Below, piece after piece: positions 1 to 7,080 of a DNA stretch of 44,149 nucleotides (position 1 is the stretch's first letter; each line of letters opens with the position of its first letter). The stretch is from Acidimicrobiales bacterium (GTDB taxonomy: Bacteria > Actinomycetota > Acidimicrobiia > Acidimicrobiales > SHLQ01), in NCBI GenBank assembly GCA_020629635.1, contig JAHDCX010000012.1, positions 1-44,149 on the forward strand. Direction: 5' to 3'. Below the pieces are notes generated by a model. The model was not told where the DNA came from. It did not search any database and was given only the letters and a program-made list of their open reading frames with translations. The position numbers and the translations under genes were made by a program.

Positions 1-1
1 C

Positions 2-244
2 CACAGCCGACTCCACGACCAACGCCTCACCCTCTACTACACAACCGGCCCACCCGACGTCGGTGACCCTGACCGGCCGTCCATGACCTGGCACACACGA
101 CCCGCCACCGACGACGAAATTGCTTCACAACGACACGGCTCCCAGAAAGACCGCGGTCGTCACTACAAGAGACGTTCCAAGCGCCCGAATCGTGACCGTT
201 CGGTCCAATCGGCGGCGCCTGCCCAAGGAGCCCTCGGCATCTGA
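2..244 (+). CDS. 3' end of a truncated gene, possibly HNH-type
   Basis: An open frame enters from the left edge and runs 80 codons to TGA at 242-244, with strong G/C preference at third positions, as in real genes of this window. The visible tail is rich in Arg, His and Lys. An early stretch (HSRLHDQRLTLYYT) followed by a Trp-containing segment (MTWHTR) resembles the end of the HNH domain in actinobacterial DUF222/HNH endonuclease-like proteins, where His residues precede a beta-strand and a low-complexity basic tail. The start and most of the protein lie outside the window, so the family call is a guess. It converges with the NUDIX gene, with only 5 bases between the two stops. Confidence 0.4.
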   Translation, partial: HSRLHDQRLTLYYTTGPPDVGDPDRPSMTWHTRPATDDEIASQRHGSQKDRGRHYKRRSKRPNRDRSVQSAAPAQGALGI

Positions 245-249
245 GCGGC

Positions 250-636
250 CTACCCAGATCGGAGGGCCCGGCGAATGCTGTTCCGGTAACCGTCGGGAAG
301 CTCAAGGTCCGGTAGCGCCTTCGGATCAAATCGAGCAACGGCGACGTGTTCATCGCTGTGTCGGAGACTGGCGGATTGCGGTGCCGCAACGACGTTGGTA
401 TGAATCGTGACGCGGCGGCCTGGTACGGGCTCGTACGTCCACGTGTCCACGAACCGATCCACAACGACGTGGACGCCGAGTTCTTCGGAGGACTCCCGCC
501 GGAGCGTGTCCGGATGCGTCTCCTTCGGGTCGGGGCGTCCGCCAGGAAGTTCCCACTCCGCGCGCTCGTTGGCCAAAAGCACCACCTGTTCGTCGATCAT
601 GAGCACTCCCTTGATCGACGTCGTCAGTCCAGTCAC
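250..636 (-). CDS. NUDIX hydrolase
   Basis: A 128-residue single-domain protein. The Nudix box is readable at about residues 32-55: GGRPDPKE, then RESSEELGV, matching GX5EX7REUXEEXGU except that the first U position is Ser. Such enzymes hydrolyse a nucleoside diphosphate linked to another moiety using Mg2+ held by the RExxEE glutamates; the substrate cannot be read from sequence. The start taken is GTG at 636, because the first beta-strand (IKGVLMIDEQVVLL) belongs to the fold. An ATG at 600 has a better Shine-Dalgarno (AAGGGAG) but would cut into that strand. A 183-base spacer separates it from the acetyltransferase gene upstream, and I see no gene there. Confidence 0.85.
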   Translation of the reverse strand: MTGLTTSIKGVLMIDEQVVLLANERAEWELPGGRPDPKETHPDTLRRESSEELGVHVVVDRFVDTWTYEPVPGRRVTIHTNVVAAPQSASLRHSDEHVAVARFDPKALPDLELPDGYRNSIRRALRSG

Positions 637-819
637 TTCGGGAGCTCGAAGCTCGAAGACCTGGTACGGAACCGCACTGTCGAGGAGTCGTCGACGCGAA
701 GACCGCGCGTCGGGTCACCCCACATCCCCACAAGTGCCGGAGACCCAGGCACCAGACACCGAGCGAACTCGGCTGCGGCGGCCGACATCTCGCGATCGTC
801 CAGATGCCCGGCGCAGAAC

Positions 820-1434
820 TCAGAGCCAGGCGGAGGCGAAGTCCTCGCGGCGGGTTTGCCACTCTTCACTCGTGATCGCGTAGCGGAGATGGTCCTCCCA
901 TGCACCATTGATCTCGAGGTAGCGCTCGGCCATGCCCTCGAGCCGGATGCCGAGCTTCTCGACGACCCGGCGAGACGCCTTGTTGCGCGGAATGATCGAG
1001 ATCTGTAGTCGATGCAACTTGATGTCTTCGAATGCGAAGCGCATCGCGACGACCAGCGCCTCGGGGGTGAATCCCTGGCCCGCGGTGCGTTCGTCAATCC
1101 AATAACCGACATACGCGTTCTGGAACGGTCCCCGCTGAATCGACGACACGTTCATCTCGCCCACGAGTTGTCCCTCGTGGAAAACCCCGAACCCGTACCC
1201 GGTCCCGAGCTCGCGCTCCCGCTGACGAGCCGCGCATCGAGACCCGAACGCCGAACGACTCCGCACCACATCGGGTTGGCCAGCCAGCCGCTGAGGCTCC
1301 CAGCGCGTCAGCCACTCGTCGTTGGTGGTCCGCACCTCGTTCCACTGCGCCCAGTCGTCGGCCACCAACGGACGAAGCAGCACCCGCCGACCAAACAGCG
1401 GTCGTGCGCCGGGCTCATTCGAGGATCGAATCAC
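820..1434 (-). CDS. GNAT acetyltransferase, RimJ/RimL-like
   Basis: A 204-residue GNAT protein of the RimJ/RimL type. The C-terminal half has the family pattern: an acetyl-CoA region (GQGFTPEAL), then IIPRNKASRRVVEKLG, where the Asn and the following helix are typical, then a closing W-x-D-H strand. RimJ/RimL relatives acetylate N-terminal amines of ribosomal proteins or small molecules; the substrate here is unknown. The start is GTG at 1434, which overlaps the ppx stop (GTGA), so translation is probably coupled to ppx. An upstream ATG at 1530 would lie inside ppx and adds 32 residues unlike the family. Confidence 0.85.
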   Translation of the reverse strand: MIRSSNEPGARPLFGRRVLLRPLVADDWAQWNEVRTTNDEWLTRWEPQRLAGQPDVVRSRSAFGSRCAARQRERELGTGYGFGVFHEGQLVGEMNVSSIQRGPFQNAYVGYWIDERTAGQGFTPEALVVAMRFAFEDIKLHRLQISIIPRNKASRRVVEKLGIRLEGMAERYLEINGAWEDHLRYAITSEEWQTRREDFASAWL

Positions 1435-2348
1435 GACACCTGCGACAGAATCAGGCCGTCCAGGATGTCGGACTCGGAGACGAGCACGTCCTCGGCGTCG
1501 AAGTAGCGAACGATCCGGGCAAGGATGCACATACCGCCGACGATCGTATCCACTCGCCCAAGCTCGAGTCCGGGGTTGTGGGCGCGGTCCGCTCGCGATT
1601 CGGTGACCAGCGTGCGGAACACGTCCTCGATCGCCGCTCGGTCCAGCCGGAAGTGATGCACCTGCGAGCGATCGTATTCCTGAAGGCCGATCTCGACCAT
1701 CGCCGCCGTCGACACCGTTCCGGCGAGTCCGACGAGCTGCCGTGCGGCGAGCACCATCGGCACCTCACGAACGACGTCGTCGAGGTGCGCCTCGGCGACC
1801 GACAGACACGCCACGAGCTCCTCGGGCAACGGAGGGTCACTCTCGACGTACTTCTCCGAGAACCGCACCGAGCCCATGTCGGTCGAGATCCCTCCTTCCA
1901 TCCGCGACGACCCGATCGCGAACTCGGTCGATCCCCCACCGATGTCGAAGACGAGGAACGGTCCGTCGGCAGGATCGAGCTCGGCGGTCGCTCCGAGGAA
2001 CGACAGCGCGGCCTCCTCCTCGCCAGAGATCAGCTCGGGTTCGACCCCGACCGTCTCACGGGCCGCCACGAAGAAGTCCTCGCGGTTCTCGGCGTCTCGG
2101 GCAGCGGAGGTCGCCGTCATGCGCGTCCCCGCCAGCTCATAACGGTCCATGATCTCGCGGTAGTTGGCCAGCGCAGCGCGAACCCGCTCGATGCCCTCGG
2201 GACTCAACCTGCCGGTGGCGTCGACGCCACGGCCGAGGCCGGTGATCGTCATCTCCCGCTCGAACGTCTCGACGCCGTCGCCGACGATGAGCCGCGTCGA
2301 ATTGGTTCCGCAATCGATGCCAGCATAGATCGGTCGTGTCTCGGTCAT
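1431..2348 (-). CDS. ppx: Ppx/GppA family phosphatase
   Basis: A 305-residue exopolyphosphatase/pppGpp phosphatase-family protein of the short actinobacterial form (only the actin-like ATPase-fold core, no C-terminal HD domain). The first phosphate-binding loop is IYAGIDCGTNSTRLIV near the N-terminus and the second is VFDIGGGSTEFAIG about 140 residues in. It would release phosphate from polyphosphate or from guanosine pentaphosphate; sequence alone does not decide which. The ATG at 2348 overlaps the stop of the upstream MobA-DUF501 gene (ATGA), and its own stop overlaps the acetyltransferase start, so the three form one translationally coupled unit. Placement after DUF501 follows the common actinobacterial order eno-ftsB-DUF501-ppx. 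Confidence 0.93.
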   Translation of the reverse strand: MTETRPIYAGIDCGTNSTRLIVGDGVETFEREMTITGLGRGVDATGRLSPEGIERVRAALANYREIMDRYELAGTRMTATSAARDAENREDFFVAARETVGVEPELISGEEEAALSFLGATAELDPADGPFLVFDIGGGSTEFAIGSSRMEGGISTDMGSVRFSEKYVESDPPLPEELVACLSVAEAHLDDVVREVPMVLAARQLVGLAGTVSTAAMVEIGLQEYDRSQVHHFRLDRAAIEDVFRTLVTESRADRAHNPGLELGRVDTIVGGMCILARIVRYFDAEDVLVSESDILDGLILSQVS

Positions 2349-3376
2349 GATTCCTCCGGGGATTGTTCGACTTCGTGGAGATGGTCGGCCACCCACTGTC
2401 CGACCGGATCGTCACCACCGGCAAGCCACCAGCCGAAGTGGGCATGAAGGCACTTCACCCCGACCCGCGTGCCGCCAACGCCGCCAGTGGGACGATGCGC
2501 CACGTTCGGGTATCGGTCGTCGAGGACGGCGTCACGCTCAGCGGCATACCGGTCGTGCGCCTCGGCGATGACGTCGAGACCGAGCTCGGCTTCCGCACGC
2601 CGGACGCCACCATGGCTTTCGAGTCGGCCGACCAGCAGGTTCTCACGTTCGCCACACAACCAGTAGCGGGTGGGCATCGGGCGTCCGTCGGCGAGCACCG
2701 GATCGTTGCGCAGCACTACCGGCCCGCCGTGCTGGTCTCGGACGACGATCTCCCACCGGCCCATCGGTTCTCGGCCGAGCAGGCGACGCACTGCAGCGAG
2801 ATCGTCGGCCGCCGAACGCGCCAGCTCGAGTGACTCTGTCGTGTCAACATCGATGGGCTCTCCCGGAACGACAACGTCTTCGACGAGCTCAGGGTTCGCT
2901 CGGAGCAGGAGTCGCGCACCGTCATCGCCGGTCGACGGGAGGAGGTCCCACACGCTGCGGTCGAGCCGCGTCGGAGGACGACGGACCTCACCGAATCGGG
3001 CTGCTCGAATCGGTCGGTCACCGGGTTGAAGAAGCGCCTTCCACGCTGCTGCGCCGACGAGTGGCTGGTCGGCCAACCCAACCACCACAGCGTCATGGCC
3101 CGCACCCGCAGCATGCTCGACCGCGACCGCGAGGGAGGTGGCCTGCCCGTCGGCCCATCGTGGGTTGTGAAGGATCGTCTCGTTTCCCCCGGCGAGGAGA
3201 TCCTCGAGCGGATCGGCGCCGGTCACGACGACGATCTCATCGGCGCCAGCACGTCGCACGGCCTCGAGCGACCACTCGAGCACCGGCCGCCCACGAAGGT
3301 CGGCCCGCAACTTGTGGGTCTGCCCATCAAACCGAGACCCCGAGCCAGCGGCCAGCAACACGACGGCCGTCGTCAT
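2345..3376 (-). CDS. MobA-like nucleotidyltransferase fused to DUF501
   Basis: A 343-residue two-domain protein. Residues 1 to about 190 are a MobA/MocA-like NTP transferase: LLAAGSGSRFDG with a following Lys, then GLADQPLV, then a GARLLLRANPEL segment and a D-x-D-T motif near 177-180. Such domains transfer CMP or GMP to molybdopterin. Residues from about 195 to 333 match DUF501 (GREPMGRWEIVVRD, PMPTRYWLCG, VKCLHAH), an uncharacterised actinobacterial family normally encoded alone between ftsB and ppx. The two parts are read in one frame without interruption. The gene begins 35 bases from the oppositely directed DUF6941 gene and lies near an xdhC/coxDE set, which fits a role of the first domain in cofactor maturation. 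The fusion itself is seen directly; any link between the two functions is inference. Confidence 0.85.
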   Translation of the reverse strand: MTTAVVLLAAGSGSRFDGQTHKLRADLRGRPVLEWSLEAVRRAGADEIVVVTGADPLEDLLAGGNETILHNPRWADGQATSLAVAVEHAAGAGHDAVVVGLADQPLVGAAAWKALLQPGDRPIRAARFGEVRRPPTRLDRSVWDLLPSTGDDGARLLLRANPELVEDVVVPGEPIDVDTTESLELARSAADDLAAVRRLLGREPMGRWEIVVRDQHGGPVVLRNDPVLADGRPMPTRYWLCGERENLLVGRLESHGGVRRAEAELGLDVIAEAHDRYAAERDAVLDDRYPNVAHRPTGGVGGTRVGVKCLHAHFGWWLAGGDDPVGQWVADHLHEVEQSPEES

Positions 3377-3411
3377 CGCGGTGCGCCCTGGCTGTCGGTA
3401 GCGTCGGTCGC

Positions 3412-3861
3412 ATGGATGACGAACTCGAGCTCACCCCGCCTGCCTTTCAGGCCATCGTGCTGATGTGTGATGCCGTGCAGGTGAGCGACGGCAAGTTGTT
3501 CATCCTCGGCGGCGGCCTGAGCGTGGTGGGCCCCGCGCCCCAGCCGATCTCGATCGCCGCACGTATCGCCGTACCGTGGGATCAGGCAAACATCCGCCAC
3601 AGCTGGAAGGTCGAGCTGCGCGACGAGGACGGCCAGCCGGTCACGCTCAACGGCAAGCTCGTCGCCCTCAACGGACAGTTCGAGGCTGGGCGGCCGACCG
3701 GGCTCGCGCCGGGGTCTCCCCTGTGGGTGCCGCTCGGCATCAACTTCGGCACGATCCAACTCGCTGGCGGGCGCAGATACACGTGGCGCCTGTTCGTCAA
3801 CGACGACTCGAACGACACGTGGCAGGCGGCATTCACGGTGAGGGGCGCCCCGACAGGCTGA
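3412..3861 (+). CDS. DUF6941 family protein
   Basis: A 149-residue soluble protein, one of four plus-strand genes in the window besides the left-edge fragment. It has the DUF6941 pattern: an early segment AIVLMCDAVQVSDGKLFILGG (here split into LMCDAVQVSDGKLFILGGG), a middle with LRDEDGQPV, and a strand-rich C-terminal half ending YTWRLFVND. No catalytic motif is visible and the family has no assigned function to my knowledge. The ATG at 3412 is preferred because the upstream part of the frame overlaps the divergent MobA-DUF501 gene. It ends 5 bases before the xdhC stop on the other strand, so it interrupts an otherwise unidirectional cluster. Confidence 0.8.
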   Translation: MDDELELTPPAFQAIVLMCDAVQVSDGKLFILGGGLSVVGPAPQPISIAARIAVPWDQANIRHSWKVELRDEDGQPVTLNGKLVALNGQFEAGRPTGLAPGSPLWVPLGINFGTIQLAGGRRYTWRLFVNDDSNDTWQAAFTVRGAPTG

Positions 3862-3866
3862 TCGAA

Positions 3867-4658
3867 TCACCGGTGGATCGGGCCCGCAGTGTCACGCAGC
3901 GCCGGGAGGGTTCGCCCTGTCCGCAACCCGATGATCTCTGCCACGATCGAGATGGCCGTCTCCTCCGGCGTCCGGCCACCCAAATCGAGCCCGATCGGCG
4001 ACCGCAGACGCCCGAGTCCGGCGTCGTCGACGCCAGCCTCTCGCAGTCGCTCGGTTCGTTCGTCGTGTGTGCGGCGCGACCCCATCACCCCGATGTATCC
4101 GACGTGGGTCTCGAGCGCCGACGTGATCGCCGGAACGTCGAACTTTGCGTCGTGGGTGAGTACGGCGACGGCGTCTCGTGGACCCAGCGACTCTCCGATC
4201 TCGTCGAGCAAACGATCCGGCCAATCGACCTCCACACGGTCGGCCATCGGAAAGCGCTGAGTCGTCGCGAAGATCGGCCGGGCGTCGCACACGGTCACCC
4301 GATAGCCGAGAAACTTCGACACCCGGGCAAGGGCGGCCGTGAAATCGACCGCGCCGAAGATCACCATCTGGGGAGGCGGAGCGAAGCTCTCGATGAAGAT
4401 CTCGACGTCGGTCGCGCGGGCTTCGCCATCTGGTCCGTACCGGCGAATCCCGGTCCGGCCGGCGGCGAGTTCGCCGCGCATGTCCCGCTCGACCACCCGA
4501 TCGAGTCCCGAAGAGCCCAGGCTGCCGAGCACGGTGGCGTCGGCGACGAGCAGTTTCGACCCGACGTCGGGTCCCTCGAGCATCGTCGCAAGCGCGACCG
4601 GGCGTTCCTGACGGATCGACTCCGACAGCGCAGCGAAGATGGGCGTCGTCTCGCGCAT
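3867..4658 (-). CDS. XdhC/CoxF family protein, C-terminal (Rossmann) part
   Basis: A 263-residue protein matching the C-terminal XdhC domain: a Rossmann-like start (PPPQMVIFGAVDFTAALARV), then VCDARPIFATTQRFP, then AVAVLTHDAKFDVPAI, then the hallmark YIGVMGSRRTHDER and a final segment with GLDLGGRTPEETAISI. XdhC proteins bind molybdenum cofactor and help sulfurylate and insert it into xanthine dehydrogenase or CO dehydrogenase-type enzymes. The N-terminal XdhC/CoxI domain is encoded separately just upstream (4-base gap), as in split coxF/coxI arrangements. The first 80 residues before the Rossmann part are a degenerate N-terminal region. The ATG at 4658 is the first after the upstream stop. 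Confidence 0.87.
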   Translation of the reverse strand: MRETTPIFAALSESIRQERPVALATMLEGPDVGSKLLVADATVLGSLGSSGLDRVVERDMRGELAAGRTGIRRYGPDGEARATDVEIFIESFAPPPQMVIFGAVDFTAALARVSKFLGYRVTVCDARPIFATTQRFPMADRVEVDWPDRLLDEIGESLGPRDAVAVLTHDAKFDVPAITSALETHVGYIGVMGSRRTHDERTERLREAGVDDAGLGRLRSPIGLDLGGRTPEETAISIVAEIIGLRTGRTLPALRDTAGPIHR

Positions 4659-4662
4659 CGGG

Positions 4663-4977
4663 CTACCAGTCGAGCGGTTCGATGAACAGGTGGATCGTGC
4701 CGCCGCAGGTGAGCCCGACCGCAAAGGCCTCGTCGTCGGAATAGCCGAACGTCACCGTTCGCCGCTCCCCCGAATCGATGATGTCGAGCGCCTCGGTTAC
4801 CACCGCGCCCTCCACACAGCCGCCCGAGACCGATCCGGAGACTTCGCCGTCTTCGTTCACGGCCATGGCCGCACCGGGGAGGCGGGGGCCGGACCCGTCG
4901 AGGTCGACGACCCGCGCGACGGCGATCGCCTTTCCCTGACGCTGCCAGCGATCGAGATCGTTGAGGAGTTCTTTCAT
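4663..4977 (-). CDS. XdhC/CoxI N-terminal domain protein
   Basis: A 104-residue stand-alone N-terminal XdhC/CoxI domain. The cysteine motif VSGGCVEGAVV sits at about residues 50-60 and GLTCGGTIHLFIEPL closes the protein at about 88-102; both cysteine-glycine motifs are typical of this domain. It presumably works with the product of the next gene in handling molybdenum cofactor for a molybdenum hydroxylase. It starts 24 bases after the VWA gene and ends 4 bases before the second xdhC gene. I considered a frameshifted single xdhC, but the short spacer with a proper stop and new ATG, and the known existence of split forms, argue against that. Confidence 0.87.
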   Translation of the reverse strand: MKELLNDLDRWQRQGKAIAVARVVDLDGSGPRLPGAAMAVNEDGEVSGSVSGGCVEGAVVTEALDIIDSGERRTVTFGYSDDEAFAVGLTCGGTIHLFIEPLDW

Positions 4978-5001
4978 CGCGATCCGAGCGTAGCGACGAG
5001 A

Positions 5002-6132
5002 TCAGGCACCGATCGCCTCCGACAGGGTCCGGAGCGAGTCGAGGCAGTGGCCATCGAGAAACACGTCCACGTGTGGAAGGGCTGCCGCCATCCCCCGAGC
5101 GAGCGGTTCGTAGCCCGGGCTCGCCTTGAGCGGGTTGACCCAGACCACCCGTTCGGCCGTCCGCTGCAGTCGCTCCATCTCGAGCGCCATCTTGTCGGGG
5201 TCCCCGCGGTCCCAGCCGTCGGAAAGCACGACGACGATCGCCCCCCGGGCCATTCCGCGCACTCCCCACTCGTCGTTGAACGACCCGATTGCGTCGCCCA
5301 GCCGCGTCCCCCCGGACCAGTCGACGACCGACGCCGCCGCTTCGGCGACGGCGTCATCGACGTCGTGTGACCCCAACTGGCGGGTCATGCGAGAGAGCCG
5401 GGTGCCAAGTGCGAACACCTCGACACGACCTCGCCCGACGACGGCAGCGTGTGCATATCGGATGAGGACTCGTGCGTAGGGCTCCATCGATCCGCTGACG
5501 TCCAACAACAGGACCAGCCGCCGGGTCCGAGTGCCGGTCTCCGTGGTTGCGAGGCAGATCGGCTCGCCTTCGGTCCGCATCGCGCCGCGAACCGTCCGGC
5601 GGAGGTCCATCCGAGATCCATTGGCGACGGGTCGCCGCCGCCGAGACTGTCGACGCGCCGGGTGGAGGCGCATCTTCGCCATCACCCGCGTCGCTTCGTC
5701 GAGTTCTGCTGCGGTGAACTCGGCAAAATCCTTCGCGCCGAGGACCTCCGCAGCGGAGTAGCGCAGGGCGAGCGTTTCGTCGTCGCCGTCGCCCGCCCCT
5801 TCGGACCCGTCGTCGCCGTCGTCGACCCCGAGCGTGGCGTCTTCGGGCTCGTCCTCGAACCGAACACGGAAGCCGGTCCCATTGCGGTGGAAGAACGCAA
5901 GGAACATGGCGTTGTACATGGCCACGTCCTCGGGCCGGGTCAACAGGGTGGCGCGCCCCGCCCAGTAGACCGCCTCGCCGTCGTCGAGACCGACAGCCTC
6001 GATGGCCTCCCGGTAACGGAGCGAAACCGAGGTCGGCACGACGAGCCCGCCGCTACGGAGGCAATGCACGAAGCCAGCGACCACCCGCGCCGCGTCGACC
6101 GTTGCGGGCGAATCGTCGACGACCGTCGTCAT
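5002..6132 (-). CDS. VWA domain protein, CoxE-like
   Basis: A 376-residue protein with a C-terminal von Willebrand A domain. The metal-ion-dependent adhesion motif is DVSGS at residues 211-215, and a later DGWDRGD carries the conserved Asp. The N-terminal 90 residues (FVHCLRSGGLVVP..., YWAGRATLLTRPED) match CoxE proteins, which pair with a MoxR-type AAA+ ATPase. In carbon-monoxide-oxidising bacteria CoxD and CoxE act on the dehydrogenase metal centre (sulfur and copper insertion). A highly acidic stretch at about 99-120 is a probable flexible linker. The ATPase gene is immediately upstream with a 4-base gap, supporting a shared mRNA and complex. Orientation and order coxD-coxE-coxI/F fit that pathway. 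Confidence 0.88.
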   Translation of the reverse strand: MTTVVDDSPATVDAARVVAGFVHCLRSGGLVVPTSVSLRYREAIEAVGLDDGEAVYWAGRATLLTRPEDVAMYNAMFLAFFHRNGTGFRVRFEDEPEDATLGVDDGDDGSEGAGDGDDETLALRYSAAEVLGAKDFAEFTAAELDEATRVMAKMRLHPARRQSRRRRPVANGSRMDLRRTVRGAMRTEGEPICLATTETGTRTRRLVLLLDVSGSMEPYARVLIRYAHAAVVGRGRVEVFALGTRLSRMTRQLGSHDVDDAVAEAAASVVDWSGGTRLGDAIGSFNDEWGVRGMARGAIVVVLSDGWDRGDPDKMALEMERLQRTAERVVWVNPLKASPGYEPLARGMAAALPHVDVFLDGHCLDSLRTLSEAIGA

Positions 6133-6136
6133 CGAT

Positions 6137-7045
6137 TCAGGCGCCGAGCGCGATCTGGATCACGCTCTCGAGACCCGCCCGTCGCGCCCGCTCCTGATCT
6201 TCGCGGTACTTGAGGAGTGTGCCGAGCGTGGCATCGACACCGTCTTCGGTGAGCGAGGTCTCCGAGAGGAGATGCAACGCGCTCGCCCAGTCCAGCGTTT
6301 CAGCGATCCCCGGTGGCTTGTACATGCCCATCTCGCGGAACTGCGACGTAGCTGACGCCACCTGTCGGGCCAGCGATTCGTCGACCTGCGGGGTCTTTCG
6401 GGTGATGATCTCGACCTCACGCTCGAAGTCCGGATGCTCGACCCAGTGGTACAACGCGCGCCGCTTGAGCGCGTCATGCACGTCGCGGGTGCGGTTGGAC
6501 GTGATGATGACGAACGGAGGCGTCTCGGCCCGAAATTCACCGAGCTCGGGCACCGTGACGGTGTAGTCGGACAGGGCCTCGAGCAGGAACGCCTCGAACT
6601 CGTCGTCGGCGCGGTCGACCTCGTCAATCAGCAGAACGGGCGCCACGTCGGCTCGATGGTCGATCGCTGCGAGCAGCGGCCGCCGGATCAGGAAACGTTC
6701 GTCGAACAGGGCGTCCTCGAGTGAGTCGGCGTCTTCGGCGCTGGCTGTGCCGGTCGCTTCAGCCGTCCGAAGATGCAACAGCTGACGGGTGTAGTTCCAT
6801 TCGTACAGTGCTTGCGAGGCGTCGATGCCCTCGTAGCACTGCAGCCGAATCAGCTCGGCACCGCGGGCTTGGGCCACCACCTTGGCGAGCTCGGTCTTGC
6901 CGACACCGGCCTCGCCTTCGAGCAGGAGCGGTCGCCGCAGCGATGCGGCAAGAAAGACCGACGTCGCCAGACCACGATCGGCGAGATAGCCGTGCGATGC
7001 GAGCGTGTCGAGAACCGCGTCGACCGAGGCAAACCCAGAATCCAT
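6137..7045 (-). CDS. MoxR-family AAA+ ATPase, CoxD-like
   Basis: A 302-residue AAA+ ATPase. Walker A is GEAGVGKT at residues 44-51, Walker B is VLLIDEVDRAD at about 137-147, and sensor-type segments follow (VIITSNRTRDVHDALKRRAL). The segment LIRLQCYEGIDASQALYEWNY is characteristic of the CoxD/MoxR subgroup that partners VWA proteins. It probably remodels or loads metal into a molybdenum hydroxylase together with the CoxE-like protein encoded next. No structural subunits (large molybdopterin, FAD, 2Fe-2S) are in the window, so the client enzyme is unknown. The ATG at 7045 lies 35 bases after the phosphodiesterase stop, and the two may share a transcript. Confidence 0.9.
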   Translation of the reverse strand: MDSGFASVDAVLDTLASHGYLADRGLATSVFLAASLRRPLLLEGEAGVGKTELAKVVAQARGAELIRLQCYEGIDASQALYEWNYTRQLLHLRTAEATGTASAEDADSLEDALFDERFLIRRPLLAAIDHRADVAPVLLIDEVDRADDEFEAFLLEALSDYTVTVPELGEFRAETPPFVIITSNRTRDVHDALKRRALYHWVEHPDFEREVEIITRKTPQVDESLARQVASATSQFREMGMYKPPGIAETLDWASALHLLSETSLTEDGVDATLGTLLKYREDQERARRAGLESVIQIALGA

Positions 7046-7080
7046 GACTTCTCACACTACGGGAGGGGCCGCGAGCGGGC

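Noticed and set aside
637-819. Possible small gene between the NUDIX and acetyltransferase genes
   Set aside because: No frame with suitable codon use or start site was found; it is taken as spacer with the NUDIX promoter.
3867-4977. xdhC broken by a frameshift
   Set aside because: The two parts are separated by a stop, a 4-base gap and a fresh ATG, and split coxI/coxF-type proteins are known, so two genes are more likely.
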